In this document: piece after piece, positions 1 through 5,046 of the stretch
Layout: every line of letters starts with the position of its first letter
Numbering within the stretch: position 1 is the first letter of the stretch
Origin: Clostridia bacterium
GTDB taxonomy: Bacteria; Aerophobota; Aerophobia; Aerophobales; AE-B3A
NCBI GenBank assembly: GCA_009618505.1
Contig: WJOQ01000088.1
Location: 1 to 5,046 of the forward strand
DNA length: 5,046 nt
Reading direction: 5' to 3'
Made by a program: the position numbers and the translations under genes
Notes under the pieces: model-generated
Told to the model about the DNA's origin: nothing
Seen by the model: only the letters and a program-made list of their open reading frames with translations
The model's database searches: none

Positions 1-8
1 AAAACCCT

Positions 9-98
9 GAAGAAAGGGGACGGTTCTATTTTTAGAAACCTGTAGACATAGAATTAATCTCCCCCATAATAAAAAATAGAACCGTCCCCTTTTTCTTC
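9..98. repeat. Long inverted repeat downstream of htrA (possible MITE/REP-like element or terminator)
   Basis: Positions 13-33 and 72-92 are exact reverse complements (21 bp, core GGGGACGGTTCTATTTTT). The match continues outward with a two-base bulge, so that 9-12 pairs with 95-98. The loop is 34-71 (38 nt). The unit lies after the htrA stop, outside any gene. From memory, GGGGACGG-type palindromes are often found dispersed near IS200-like Y1 (REP-associated) transposases, so a small non-autonomous element is my preferred reading. On the minus strand the second arm is followed by a pyrimidine-rich CTTTCTTC stretch, so the hairpin could also end htrA transcription, although the loop is long and the U-run is interrupted. 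No transposase lies in the window. The inverted repeat is certain; its identity is not. Confidence 0.75.
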
Positions 99-100
99 GA

Positions 101-130
101 TTCACTATTCACCAACGACCATTCACCATC
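101..130. repeat. Degenerate heptamer tandem repeat after htrA stop
   Basis: Four 7-base units lie in register: TTCACTA (101-107), TTCACCA (108-114), ACGACCA (115-121) and TTCACCA (122-128), with a trailing TC. The tract begins three bases beyond the inverted repeat and stops five bases short of the htrA stop codon. It has no coding signal. It resembles, in opposite orientation, the tract at 2766-2800. Confidence 0.6.
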
Positions 131-135
131 AAGGC

Positions 136-1770
136 TTACTCATTGGTAGGAATAGTAATATACATTGTCCAGACCCCATGACGCACTCGAAGAAGAATCA
201 TTTCTCCTGGCTTTACCTCTTGTATAGCTTCCTGGAAATCATCTATGTCAGTGATGTTCTTTCGGTCCACCTCTTTAATTACATCTCCTGGCTCAATTCC
301 TGCCTGCATAGCTGGGCCGGCAGGGGTTACCTCGGTAACTACTACTCCCTGTTCATCTTCGGCCAGATTATACTTCTTTCTTAATTCTGAAGTAATAGGC
401 TGAACTTTTATCCCCAGAAGCACTTCTTCCGGAGCTTTGTCCAGAGCTTCTTCTATCTCCTTTTCTGTCTCTTCTTTTTCTTTTTCTTTTTCTTTTTCTT
501 CTTCCGCTCGGACAATCTCCTCCGGTGTTTTGCCTGTAGTAAGAGCAATAGCAATCTCTTCTCTCTCCCTAACCAGAGCTAGTACTATCTCCTCACCAAT
601 CTCTAATTTCAGGATTTCATTTTTCAAATCCAGAGGAGAGCTAACATCTTTTCCATTCACTTTTTGAATAACATCTCCAGCTTTAACTCCAGCTATTTCT
701 GCTGGACTTGACTTCACTACCTCTGTCACCAAAACTCCTCTCTCTACTCCAAATTTCTTGGCCAAATCTTCAGTAAGTTCTGGTTGCATATAAACTCCTA
801 TCCAGGGCCATTCTATCTTTCCGTATTTGACCAGACTATCCAATATTCTCTTGGCTTTGTTTATTGGTACAGCGAAGCCAATTCCTATAGAACCCACCCC
901 AGAGGGACTAAGAATGGCGGAATTGATTCCAATAACTTCTCCATGGATGTTTACCAAAGGTCCGCCGCTATTACCCGGATTAATAGAGGCATCTGTTTGA
1001 ATTAAATCAGTGTAGACTCTCACCTCTGTGCCTGTCCCTCCTATCTGCATAGCTCTTTCTCTAGCGCTAATTACCCCTACAGTCACCGTAGGTTCATACT
1101 TCTGGTTAAGCTCTGAAAGAGCATAGCCAAAAGGATTACCTATAGCAATAGCCCATTGTCCCACTCTTAAGTTGTCTGAGTCTCCCAGAGTAACTACAGG
1201 AAGACTATCTGCCCTAATCTTGAGTACAGCCAGGTCTGATTCTATATCTGTTTCCACAATTTCCGCCTTCAAGATACGCCCATCAGAAAGAGTAATTGAA
1301 ATGCCACCTTCGTCTACCTGATGAATCACATGCTGATTGGTCAGGATATAACCATTCTCATTTATTATCATACCAGAACCAAGACCTTTTTGTTTGAATT
1401 CTCTGCGTGGTTCGGGAGATCGGAAAAAACGTCGGAAGAATTCGTCAAAATTCTCGAATCGCTCTCCATAAGAACGTTCCTGGCCGGACCGAAAACTTGC
1501 CACTGTTCTTTCCGTACTGATGCTCACTACCGCTGAACTCACTAACTCTACTGTATTAACAATCATTCCCTCCAGACTGTCAGGAGCAATAGAATGAAGC
1601 TCCTTGCTCTCCTGGTAAAGGGTTCCTTCCACCCCTTTCAGCTCAGTAGCTGGCACAGGATAGCCCAATGAGACCAGGCCAATCCCCACCGCTACTAACC
1701 CTCCTACAAGAACCATCCAGAAAACAAAGGGAAATCGAAACATCTTTGAAGCTGATAACCTTTCAAACAT
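136..1770 (-). CDS. htrA: HtrA/DegP-family periplasmic serine protease with two PDZ domains
   Basis: A 544-residue envelope quality-control protease (DegP/DegQ/MucD type) that degrades misfolded extracytoplasmic proteins. A basic N-terminus is followed by a hydrophobic segment at about 14-36. This is either a membrane anchor or a signal peptide, with a possible cleavage site after VPA (39-41). The trypsin-like domain carries the complete triad: His147 (TNQHVI), Asp179 (ESDLAVL) and Ser268 (NPGNSGGPL). A Phe/Arg-rich loop (106-117) precedes it. PDZ1 spans about 318-412, a charged Glu/Lys linker 414-448, and PDZ2 about 450-541. Length and two PDZ domains fit DegP/DegQ rather than single-PDZ DegS. 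The loop between GNPFG (211-215) and TVTVG (228-232) is about nine residues longer than in E. coli DegP. The start is set by a strong Shine-Dalgarno sequence 7 bases upstream. The gene lies 50 bp after mutM. The family call is secure; the choice among degP, degQ and mucD is not. Confidence 0.96.
   Translation of the reverse strand: MFERLSASKMFRFPFVFWMVLVGGLVAVGIGLVSLGYPVPATELKGVEGTLYQESKELHSIAPDSLEGMIVNTVELVSSAVVSISTERTVASFRSGQERSYGERFENFDEFFRRFFRSPEPRREFKQKGLGSGMIINENGYILTNQHVIHQVDEGGISITLSDGRILKAEIVETDIESDLAVLKIRADSLPVVTLGDSDNLRVGQWAIAIGNPFGYALSELNQKYEPTVTVGVISARERAMQIGGTGTEVRVYTDLIQTDASINPGNSGGPLVNIHGEVIGINSAILSPSGVGSIGIGFAVPINKAKRILDSLVKYGKIEWPWIGVYMQPELTEDLAKKFGVERGVLVTEVVKSSPAEIAGVKAGDVIQKVNGKDVSSPLDLKNEILKLEIGEEIVLALVREREEIAIALTTGKTPEEIVRAEEEKEKEKEKEETEKEIEEALDKAPEEVLLGIKVQPITSELRKKYNLAEDEQGVVVTEVTPAGPAMQAGIEPGDVIKEVDRKNITDIDDFQEAIQEVKPGEMILLRVRHGVWTMYITIPTNE
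475..498. repeat. Hexanucleotide microsatellite inside htrA (Glu-Lys repeat)
   Basis: Four perfect tandem copies of TTTTTC on the plus strand (475-480, 481-486, 487-492, 493-498) read as GAA AAA codons on the minus strand and encode Glu-Lys at HtrA residues 425-432. It sits in the charged linker between the PDZ domains. Gain or loss of a unit would stay in frame and change linker length by two residues. Confidence 0.85.
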
Positions 1771-1777
1771 AGGAAAA

Positions 1778-1784
1778 CCTCCTT
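1778..1784 (-). promoter_or_regulatory. Ribosome binding site of htrA
   Basis: On the minus strand AAGGAGG lies seven bases before the ATG at 1770. This near-perfect anti-16S match decides the start in favour of MFERLS over the internal Met at residue 10. Confidence 0.9.
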
Positions 1785-1787
1785 ATT

Positions 1788-1807
1788 TTGCAGTAATAAA
1801 ACTGCAA
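1788..1807 (-). other. Small hairpin in the mutM-htrA spacer
   Basis: TTGCAGT (1788-1794) and ACTGCAA (1801-1807) form a perfect 7-bp inverted repeat with a 6-nt loop. In the minus-strand transcript it sits 13 bases after the mutM stop and three bases before the htrA Shine-Dalgarno sequence. No U-run follows, so it is not a standard intrinsic terminator. It could be an mRNA processing or stability element, a modulator of htrA translation, or a protein-binding palindrome. The structure is visible; any role is inference. Confidence 0.5.
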
Positions 1808-1820
1808 GCGCATTCTTTTT

Positions 1821-2645
1821 TTATTTTTGGCAAACAGGACAAAAACAGGTTCCTCTCCCGCTTACTTTGATTTTTCTTATAACTGCTCCACATCGAGGGC
1901 AGTCTTTACCCTTGCGTCCATAAACCCTTAGATAGGATTCATAGTCTCCTTTTTTCCCGTTTAGGTTAACATAGGTATCCACTGAACTACCACCATAAGA
2001 GAGAGCTTCCCGTAAGACAGCTAACAGATTATTATATAAACTCTCAATTTCCCTGTCAATAAGTATAGACGCATTCCTCTCAGGGTGAATACCACTCAAG
2101 AAGAGTGCCTCCTGAGAATAAATATTGCCAACCCCGGCAATAAATGTCTGCTCCATTAAGAGAGATTTGATCTTACCTTTCTTTCCTTGTAAAAGCTTTC
2201 TGAATCTATCCAGGGTAAAATCATTCTCCAAAGGTTCCGGGCCCAGACTCTTCAGGAAAGGAAGATTGGAAAACTCCTCATCAGATACCAGCCATAATCC
2301 TCCAAATCCTCGCATGTCAGTAAAATTAAGCTGAGTCTTATCTGGGAAGATAAAAATTACCCGGGCATAGGAAAGCTCTTCCCCTTCTGATGAATAGATA
2401 AGCCGACCGGTCATTTTTAAATGAATAATCAGGCTATCCTTGCAGTCCAACTCCAGAATCAAATATTTTCCTTTTCGCTTGATTTCACTGAATTTCCTTC
2501 CTTCTATCTTTCTAATGAACTCATCTGGCGAGGAAGGTGTTTTTATCGCTTTTTCACTTCTTATGATTATTTTGCTTACTCTTTTTCCTCTTACTTTTTT
2601 CTCTAAACCTTTTCTTATTGTCTCTACCTCTGGCAACTCAGGCAT
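1821..2645 (-). CDS. mutM: Formamidopyrimidine-DNA glycosylase (MutM/Fpg)
   Basis: A 274-residue bifunctional base-excision repair enzyme that removes oxidised purines such as 8-oxoguanine and formamidopyrimidines and cuts the resulting abasic site by beta,delta-elimination. The mature N-terminus PELPEVET supplies the catalytic Pro2 and Glu3. The beta-sandwich domain has the conserved Lys60 (KGKYL) and HLKMTG (75-80). Met78, Arg112 and Phe114 (MRGFGG) match the void-filling and intercalating residues of the E. coli enzyme. The helix-two-turn-helix domain includes GVGNIYSQEALF (171-182, with Asn174). The C-terminal zinc finger has Cys249, Cys252, Cys269 and Cys272, with Arg264 in the zinc-finger loop; Cys267 is an extra cysteine. 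An in-frame upstream ATG at 2714 is rejected because Pro2 must follow the initiator Met, the extension is translated repeat DNA, and GAGGAG lies six bases before 2645. All key residues are present, so the enzyme should be active. Confidence 0.98.
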   Translation of the reverse strand: MPELPEVETIRKGLEKKVRGKRVSKIIIRSEKAIKTPSSPDEFIRKIEGRKFSEIKRKGKYLILELDCKDSLIIHLKMTGRLIYSSEGEELSYARVIFIFPDKTQLNFTDMRGFGGLWLVSDEEFSNLPFLKSLGPEPLENDFTLDRFRKLLQGKKGKIKSLLMEQTFIAGVGNIYSQEALFLSGIHPERNASILIDREIESLYNNLLAVLREALSYGGSSVDTYVNLNGKKGDYESYLRVYGRKGKDCPRCGAVIRKIKVSGRGTCFCPVCQK

Positions 2646-2651
2646 CAACAA

Positions 2652-2657
2652 CTCCTC
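2652..2657 (-). promoter_or_regulatory. Ribosome binding site of mutM
   Basis: GAGGAG on the minus strand is spaced six bases from the ATG at 2645. It decides the MPELPEVET start over the longer in-frame ORF. Its distal two bases overlap the edge of the repeat tract at 2656-2679. Confidence 0.88.
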
Positions 2658-2679
2658 GATGTTCGATACTGGATACTCG
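2656..2679. repeat. Degenerate 7-8-mer tandem repeat upstream of mutM
   Basis: Units TCGATGT (2656-2662), TCGATACT (2663-2670) and GGATACT (2671-2677) are followed by CG. It is a short, imperfect tandem tract of a different sequence family from the tracts at 101-130 and 2766-2800 but with a similar period. It directly abuts the mutM Shine-Dalgarno sequence. Confidence 0.5.
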
Positions 2680-2689
2680 TTTTTTGTCT

Positions 2690-2738
2690 CCCCTCTCCTT
2701 AATCCTCTCCCCACAGGGGAGAGGGAAGGGGTGAGGGG
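2690..2738. repeat. GC-rich imperfect palindrome (REP-like intergenic element)
   Basis: The core is a perfect 9-bp stem, CCTCTCCCC (2704-2712) with GGGGAGAGG (2716-2724), around a 3-nt ACA loop. After a short mismatched internal loop the outer arms (2690-2700 and 2726-2738) also pair imperfectly, CCCCTC with GAGGGG. The whole unit is about 49 bp and lies in the permease-mutM spacer. From memory, CCCTCACCC...GGGTGAGGG palindromes of this kind are dispersed in intergenic DNA of many bacteria. No U-run follows it on either strand, so it is not a typical intrinsic terminator, though it could protect the upstream transcript's 3' end. Confidence 0.72.
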
Positions 2739-2743
2739 CGTGC

Positions 2744-2769
2744 ATTAGAACTCAGATTCTTTTTGTCAA
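2744..2769 (-). promoter_or_regulatory. Possible sigma-70-type promoter for mutM-htrA
   Basis: On the minus strand a perfect -35 hexamer TTGACA (2764-2769) is followed by TCTAAT (2744-2749), five of six matches to the -10 consensus. The spacer is only 14 bases, short of the usual 16-18. Transcription would start near 2737 and run through the palindrome into mutM, giving a leader of roughly 90 nt. The exact -35 and its position in the only sizeable spacer favour it; the spacing argues against it. Confidence 0.3.
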
Positions 2770-2800
2770 TCAACAATGAACTATGAACAATGAACTATTT
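2766..2800. repeat. Degenerate heptamer tandem repeat at the permease stop
   Basis: Units ACAATGA (2773-2779), ACTATGA (2780-2786) and ACAATGA (2787-2793) are followed by ACTATTT (2794-2800) and preceded by a looser TCAATCA (2766-2772). The tract runs into the permease stop codon at 2799-2801. Read on the minus strand the units are TTCATTG/TTCATAG, similar to the TTCACCA units found on the plus strand at 101-130. Confidence 0.6.
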
Positions 2801-4004
2801 ACTCATATCTCAGTGCTTCTACCGGGTTTAATTTAGCTGCTTTCATTGCTGGATAAATACCAAAGACAAGTCCTACTGCAGAAGAAAAGCCAATACCGAC
2901 AACAACAGAAAACATGGATAAGGTAGGTGTCCAACCGCCGTAGCGGGAAACCAGAACCGAAACCGCCCATCCCAGAACAAGACCAACTGCTCCTCCCACC
3001 ATACTCATTACCAAAGCTTCAATAAGAAACTGAATCAAAATATCCTTTCTCTTTGCTCCCAGAGCTTTTCTAATACCTATCTCTCTTGTTCTTTCCGTTA
3101 CTGAAACCAGCATAATATTCATAATACCAATGCCTCCTACCAGAAGAGAAATGCCAGCTATTCCAGCTAGCATAAGAATCATGGTGGAACTCACCTGTTG
3201 AATTGTCTCTAGAATCTCCTCTTGACTCGTTACATTATAAAGATCCGGGTCTTCTAATTTTTTGGCCAGCAAGAATTCCACTTGTTTAATAGCCTCCTCT
3301 GAATCGGTTGCTTGCGCCGAATAGGAGTTCACATATTTACTGCCGGTCATTCTCTTCATCATCGTAGTAACGGGAATATAGACCTGATCATCAAAGTTAA
3401 AAAACATCACCTGGCCTTTACTTTCCAGGACACCAACTACTTCAAAAATAAACCTACCCTGTCCCATCTGGATAATTATTTTCTTGCCTAAGGGATTTTG
3501 ATTGCCAAATAATTCCCTGGCCACATTAGAGCCCAGAACAACTACTTTCCTATAGTTATCCACGTCTTCTGCTATAAGAAACCTACCCTCAGCTATTGTG
3601 TGATTGAATATATTCTCATAGCCAGAAGCAGTGGCAACGATACTGGCCTGATAGTTATTCTCCCCGTACTTCAAAAGACCTCCCGACTGAATGGAGGGAA
3701 CCAGCTGCGCCACATTGGGAGATTTCTTTTTTAGCTCCTCACCCAGTTCAAGAGTAAAAATACCGCCGGCCGTCCGAGCTGCCCTTCCTCCCCAACCTCC
3801 TCTGTAACCGGGTGAAATAGTAATCAATTCCGAGCCAAGAGAGGAGATAGTTTCCTGAATCATTTCAGTAGCTCCTTGCCCGATGGAGATTATGGCGATT
3901 ACTGCCGTTACTCCAATAATGATTCCCAGCATAGAAAGAAAAGAACGCAGTTTGTTGATCATTAAGTTTTGCAGGGCAACTTTGGCCAGTTCAGAAGCAA
4001 TCAT
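2799..4004 (-). CDS. MacB/FtsX-type ABC transporter permease
   Basis: A 401-residue inner-membrane subunit of a type VII (MacB/LolCDE-like) ABC system, in which ATP hydrolysis drives periplasmic movements that push substrate outward. Four transmembrane helices are predicted: about 22-42, 274-300, 324-352 and 363-385. Between helices 1 and 2 lies a periplasmic domain of about 230 residues (MacB_PCD), with a Gly/Arg-rich stretch at 67-81. After helix 2 comes the family motif TERTREIGIRKALGAKRKDI (303-322), the coupling region facing the ATPase. The end, YPAMKAAKLNPVEALRYE (384-401), is the classic C-terminus of this family. The start overlaps the ATPase stop (ATGA) and is preceded by GAGGAG. 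The ATPase is a separate gene, unlike fused E. coli MacB. With the adaptor upstream, antibiotic, peptide or lipid-like export is possible. The family is certain; the substrate is unknown. Confidence 0.95.
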   Translation of the reverse strand: MIASELAKVALQNLMINKLRSFLSMLGIIIGVTAVIAIISIGQGATEMIQETISSLGSELITISPGYRGGWGGRAARTAGGIFTLELGEELKKKSPNVAQLVPSIQSGGLLKYGENNYQASIVATASGYENIFNHTIAEGRFLIAEDVDNYRKVVVLGSNVARELFGNQNPLGKKIIIQMGQGRFIFEVVGVLESKGQVMFFNFDDQVYIPVTTMMKRMTGSKYVNSYSAQATDSEEAIKQVEFLLAKKLEDPDLYNVTSQEEILETIQQVSSTMILMLAGIAGISLLVGGIGIMNIMLVSVTERTREIGIRKALGAKRKDILIQFLIEALVMSMVGGAVGLVLGWAVSVLVSRYGGWTPTLSMFSVVVGIGFSSAVGLVFGIYPAMKAAKLNPVEALRYE

Positions 4005-4696
4005 TGTGTTATAAGCTCCTCGGAATCTATTTTGCCATCTTTGACGTGGATAATACGCTGAGCATATTGAGCTACATATCTCTCGTGGGTCACTAAGATA
4101 AGGGTTCTGCCTTCTTTATTTAGTTGTTGAAATATTTCTAGTATTTCATCACCGCTCCTGGTATCGAGAGCACCCGTCGGTTCATCGGCAAAGATAATGT
4201 CGGGATCGTTGATTAAGGCCCGAGCAATGGCTACCCTCTGTCTCTGTCCGCCTGATAACTGATTGGGGTGATGAGAAAAGCGTTTTTCCTCCAATCCTAC
4301 CTTGGCTAGAGATTCTCTGGCCCTTCTTATCCGCTCCCTTCTACTTTTGCCAGCATAAAGGCAGGGAGTCTCCACATTCTCCAGGGCACTCCTTCTGGCT
4401 AAAAGGTTAAACTGCTGAAAAACGAAACCAATTTTATTATTTCTGATAGCAGCCAGACGATTCTCTGAAGTCTTCAGAATATCCTCTTCATCTAGATAGA
4501 AAATACCCTTTGTTGGCTTGTCCAGGCAGCCCAGGATATGCATCAAGGTTGATTTACCTGAGCCAGAGGGACCGATAATGGCAATGAATTCCCCCTTTTC
4601 AATCTCCAGGCTGATTCCTCTTATAGCAGGGACCTCTACTTCTCCCATATAATATATTTTCCAGATGTCGTTAGCTTGAATAAATGGTTTTTTCAT
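4001..4696 (-). CDS. MacB/LolD-type ABC transporter ATP-binding protein
   Basis: A 231-residue cytoplasmic ATPase that dimerises and powers the permease encoded next. All nucleotide-binding motifs are intact: Walker [10 protein letters not shown] (42-50), Q-loop FVFQQFNLL (91-99), signature LSGGQ (147-151), Walker B with catalytic Glu172 (DIIFADEP, 166-173), D-loop GALD (175-178) and switch His204. The N-terminal [16 protein letters not shown] pattern and the length are typical of the MacB/LolD/FtsE branch. The frame stays open to an ATG at 4834, but the extra 46 residues lie inside the adaptor gene and match no ABC sequence, so I start at MKKPF, four bases after the adaptor stop. No strong Shine-Dalgarno sequence precedes this ATG, which suggests translational coupling to the adaptor. 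LolD is an alternative name, but the adaptor neighbour favours MacB. Confidence 0.95.
   Translation of the reverse strand: MKKPFIQANDIWKIYYMGEVEVPAIRGISLEIEKGEFIAIIGPSGSGKSTLMHILGCLDKPTKGIFYLDEEDILKTSENRLAAIRNNKIGFVFQQFNLLARRSALENVETPCLYAGKSRRERIRRARESLAKVGLEEKRFSHHPNQLSGGQRQRVAIARALINDPDIIFADEPTGALDTRSGDEILEIFQQLNKEGRTLILVTHERYVAQYAQRIIHVKDGKIDSEELITQ
4016..4021 (-). promoter_or_regulatory. Ribosome binding site of the ABC permease
   Basis: GAGGAG lies within the 3' end of the ATPase gene, eleven bases before the permease ATG at 4004. Together with the ATGA overlap (4001-4004) it indicates coupled translation of the two subunits. Confidence 0.75.
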
Positions 4697-4700
4697 TTTC

Positions 4701-5046
4701 TTAATGAGGCGCCAGGCGCATCGCTCCACCGCCTCCTGGCATACCAGGAAACATTCCTCCTCTTTGTTGGGCACCTCCTGCCTGTTGCTGGAATTGTTCA
4801 AGTATTTGATAGGCATTGGCTGCGATTCTATCATTCTCCTCTAAGCCAGATAGCACCTCGATATATTCCTCATTGCCCTTTCCTACTCTCACCATGGTCA
4901 TCTGCGGTTCATTCTCGTTCATCAGCAGAACAAAATGCATTCCTTCTCTTTCCGCCACCGCTTCAGTGGGAACCCGTACTACATTATGAACCTCTTCCAC
5001 CGTGATTTCCACTTCAGCGGAAAAGCCGGACATAATACGAGGATCG
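4701..5046 (-). CDS. Membrane-fusion (MacA/HlyD-type) periplasmic adaptor, C-terminal part
   Basis: Only the last 114 codons are in the window; the gene continues past 5046, so the Met at 5033 is internal. The visible start, DPRIMSGFSAEVEI, matches the 'GMSGEVEI' strand common near the C-terminus of RND/MacB-type adaptors. It is followed by VVRVPTEAV and then a beta-rich stretch (MTMVRVGKG, IEVLSGLEENDRI), the membrane-proximal domain that docks on the permease. The protein ends in a low-complexity Gln/Gly/Met/Pro tail (QQQAGGAQQRGG, then MFPGMPGGGG), a kind of tail seen in many adaptors. Such proteins bridge the inner-membrane pump to a TolC-like outer-membrane channel. The stop is four bases before the ATPase ATG, placing it first among the visible genes of the export operon. 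MacA is likely from context, but the lipoyl and hairpin domains are not visible. Confidence 0.88.
   Translation of the reverse strand, partial: DPRIMSGFSAEVEITVEEVHNVVRVPTEAVAEREGMHFVLLMNENEPQMTMVRVGKGNEEYIEVLSGLEENDRIAANAYQILEQFQQQAGGAQQRGGMFPGMPGGGGAMRLAPH

Noticed and set aside
101..130. Short tandem repeats considered as a CRISPR remnant
   Set aside because: Units are 7 bases with no spacers, and there is no leader or cas gene in the window.
437..667. Plus-strand Ser/Phe-rich ORF opposite the HtrA linker
   Set aside because: It is the antisense translation of the Glu/Lys repeat region; it has no ribosome binding site or recognisable fold.
136..1770. Possible frameshift or decay in htrA because of the low-complexity linker
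   Set aside because: The frame is open from the ribosome binding site to the stop, and the triad and both PDZ domains are intact on either side of the repeat.
2646..2714. In-frame 23-residue N-terminal extension of MutM starting at 2714
   Set aside because: It translates repeat DNA, has no family similarity, and would bury the catalytic Pro that must follow the initiator Met; GAGGAG sits correctly for 2645.
2690..2738. Palindrome considered as an intrinsic terminator for the export operon
   Set aside because: No U-run follows the stem in either direction; on the minus strand it is followed by an A-rich stretch.
2440..2748. Plus-strand ORF of about 100 codons opposite mutM
   Set aside because: It is antisense to a fully conserved mutM and its protein is low-complexity Ser/Phe/Leu, as expected from a reverse-frame shadow.
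4697..4834. 46-residue N-terminal extension of the ABC ATPase inside the adaptor gene
   Set aside because: It overlaps clear adaptor coding sequence in another frame and does not resemble any ABC N-terminus; the ATG at 4696 gives the usual family length.

Overview
The window carries five genes, all on the minus strand. Read in transcription order (high to low coordinates) they are: the 3' end of a periplasmic membrane-fusion (adaptor) gene, a MacB/LolD-type ABC ATPase, a MacB/FtsX-type ABC permease, the DNA repair glycosylase mutM (fpg), and an HtrA/DegP-family serine protease with two PDZ domains. All four complete genes have intact reading frames. The HtrA, MutM and permease starts are fixed by clear Shine-Dalgarno sequences. 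The ATPase start is fixed by its position 4 bases after the adaptor stop.

Organism: a membrane-fusion protein beside a MacB-type exporter, plus a membrane-anchored or secreted two-PDZ HtrA, points to a diderm (Gram-negative-type) bacterium. Base composition is moderate, and the proteins are rich in Lys, Glu and Ile. The spacers are full of short degenerate repeats and palindromes, a style I associate with genomes of uncultured lineages. There is no rRNA or other lineage marker, so I do not name a phylum.

Layout: 4001-5046 plus 2799-4004 form a tightly packed export operon (4-base gap, then a 4-base ATGA stop/start overlap) whose 5' part lies beyond the window. MacB is split into separate ATPase and permease genes. 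The tripartite pump would take substrate from the periplasm or inner membrane outward, but the substrate cannot be read from sequence. The 153-bp spacer 2646-2798 is almost entirely repeat: heptamer repeats at the permease stop, a GC-rich 49-bp palindrome, and a second heptamer-like tract touching the mutM ribosome binding site. A possible promoter also lies there. mutM and htrA are 50 bp apart with a small hairpin between them and are probably co-transcribed. The window's low end (1-135) holds a long, near-perfect inverted repeat and a third heptamer tract just after the htrA stop.

I see no new multi-gene system. The genes belong to well-known families, and the part most worth following up is the repeat architecture of the spacers.
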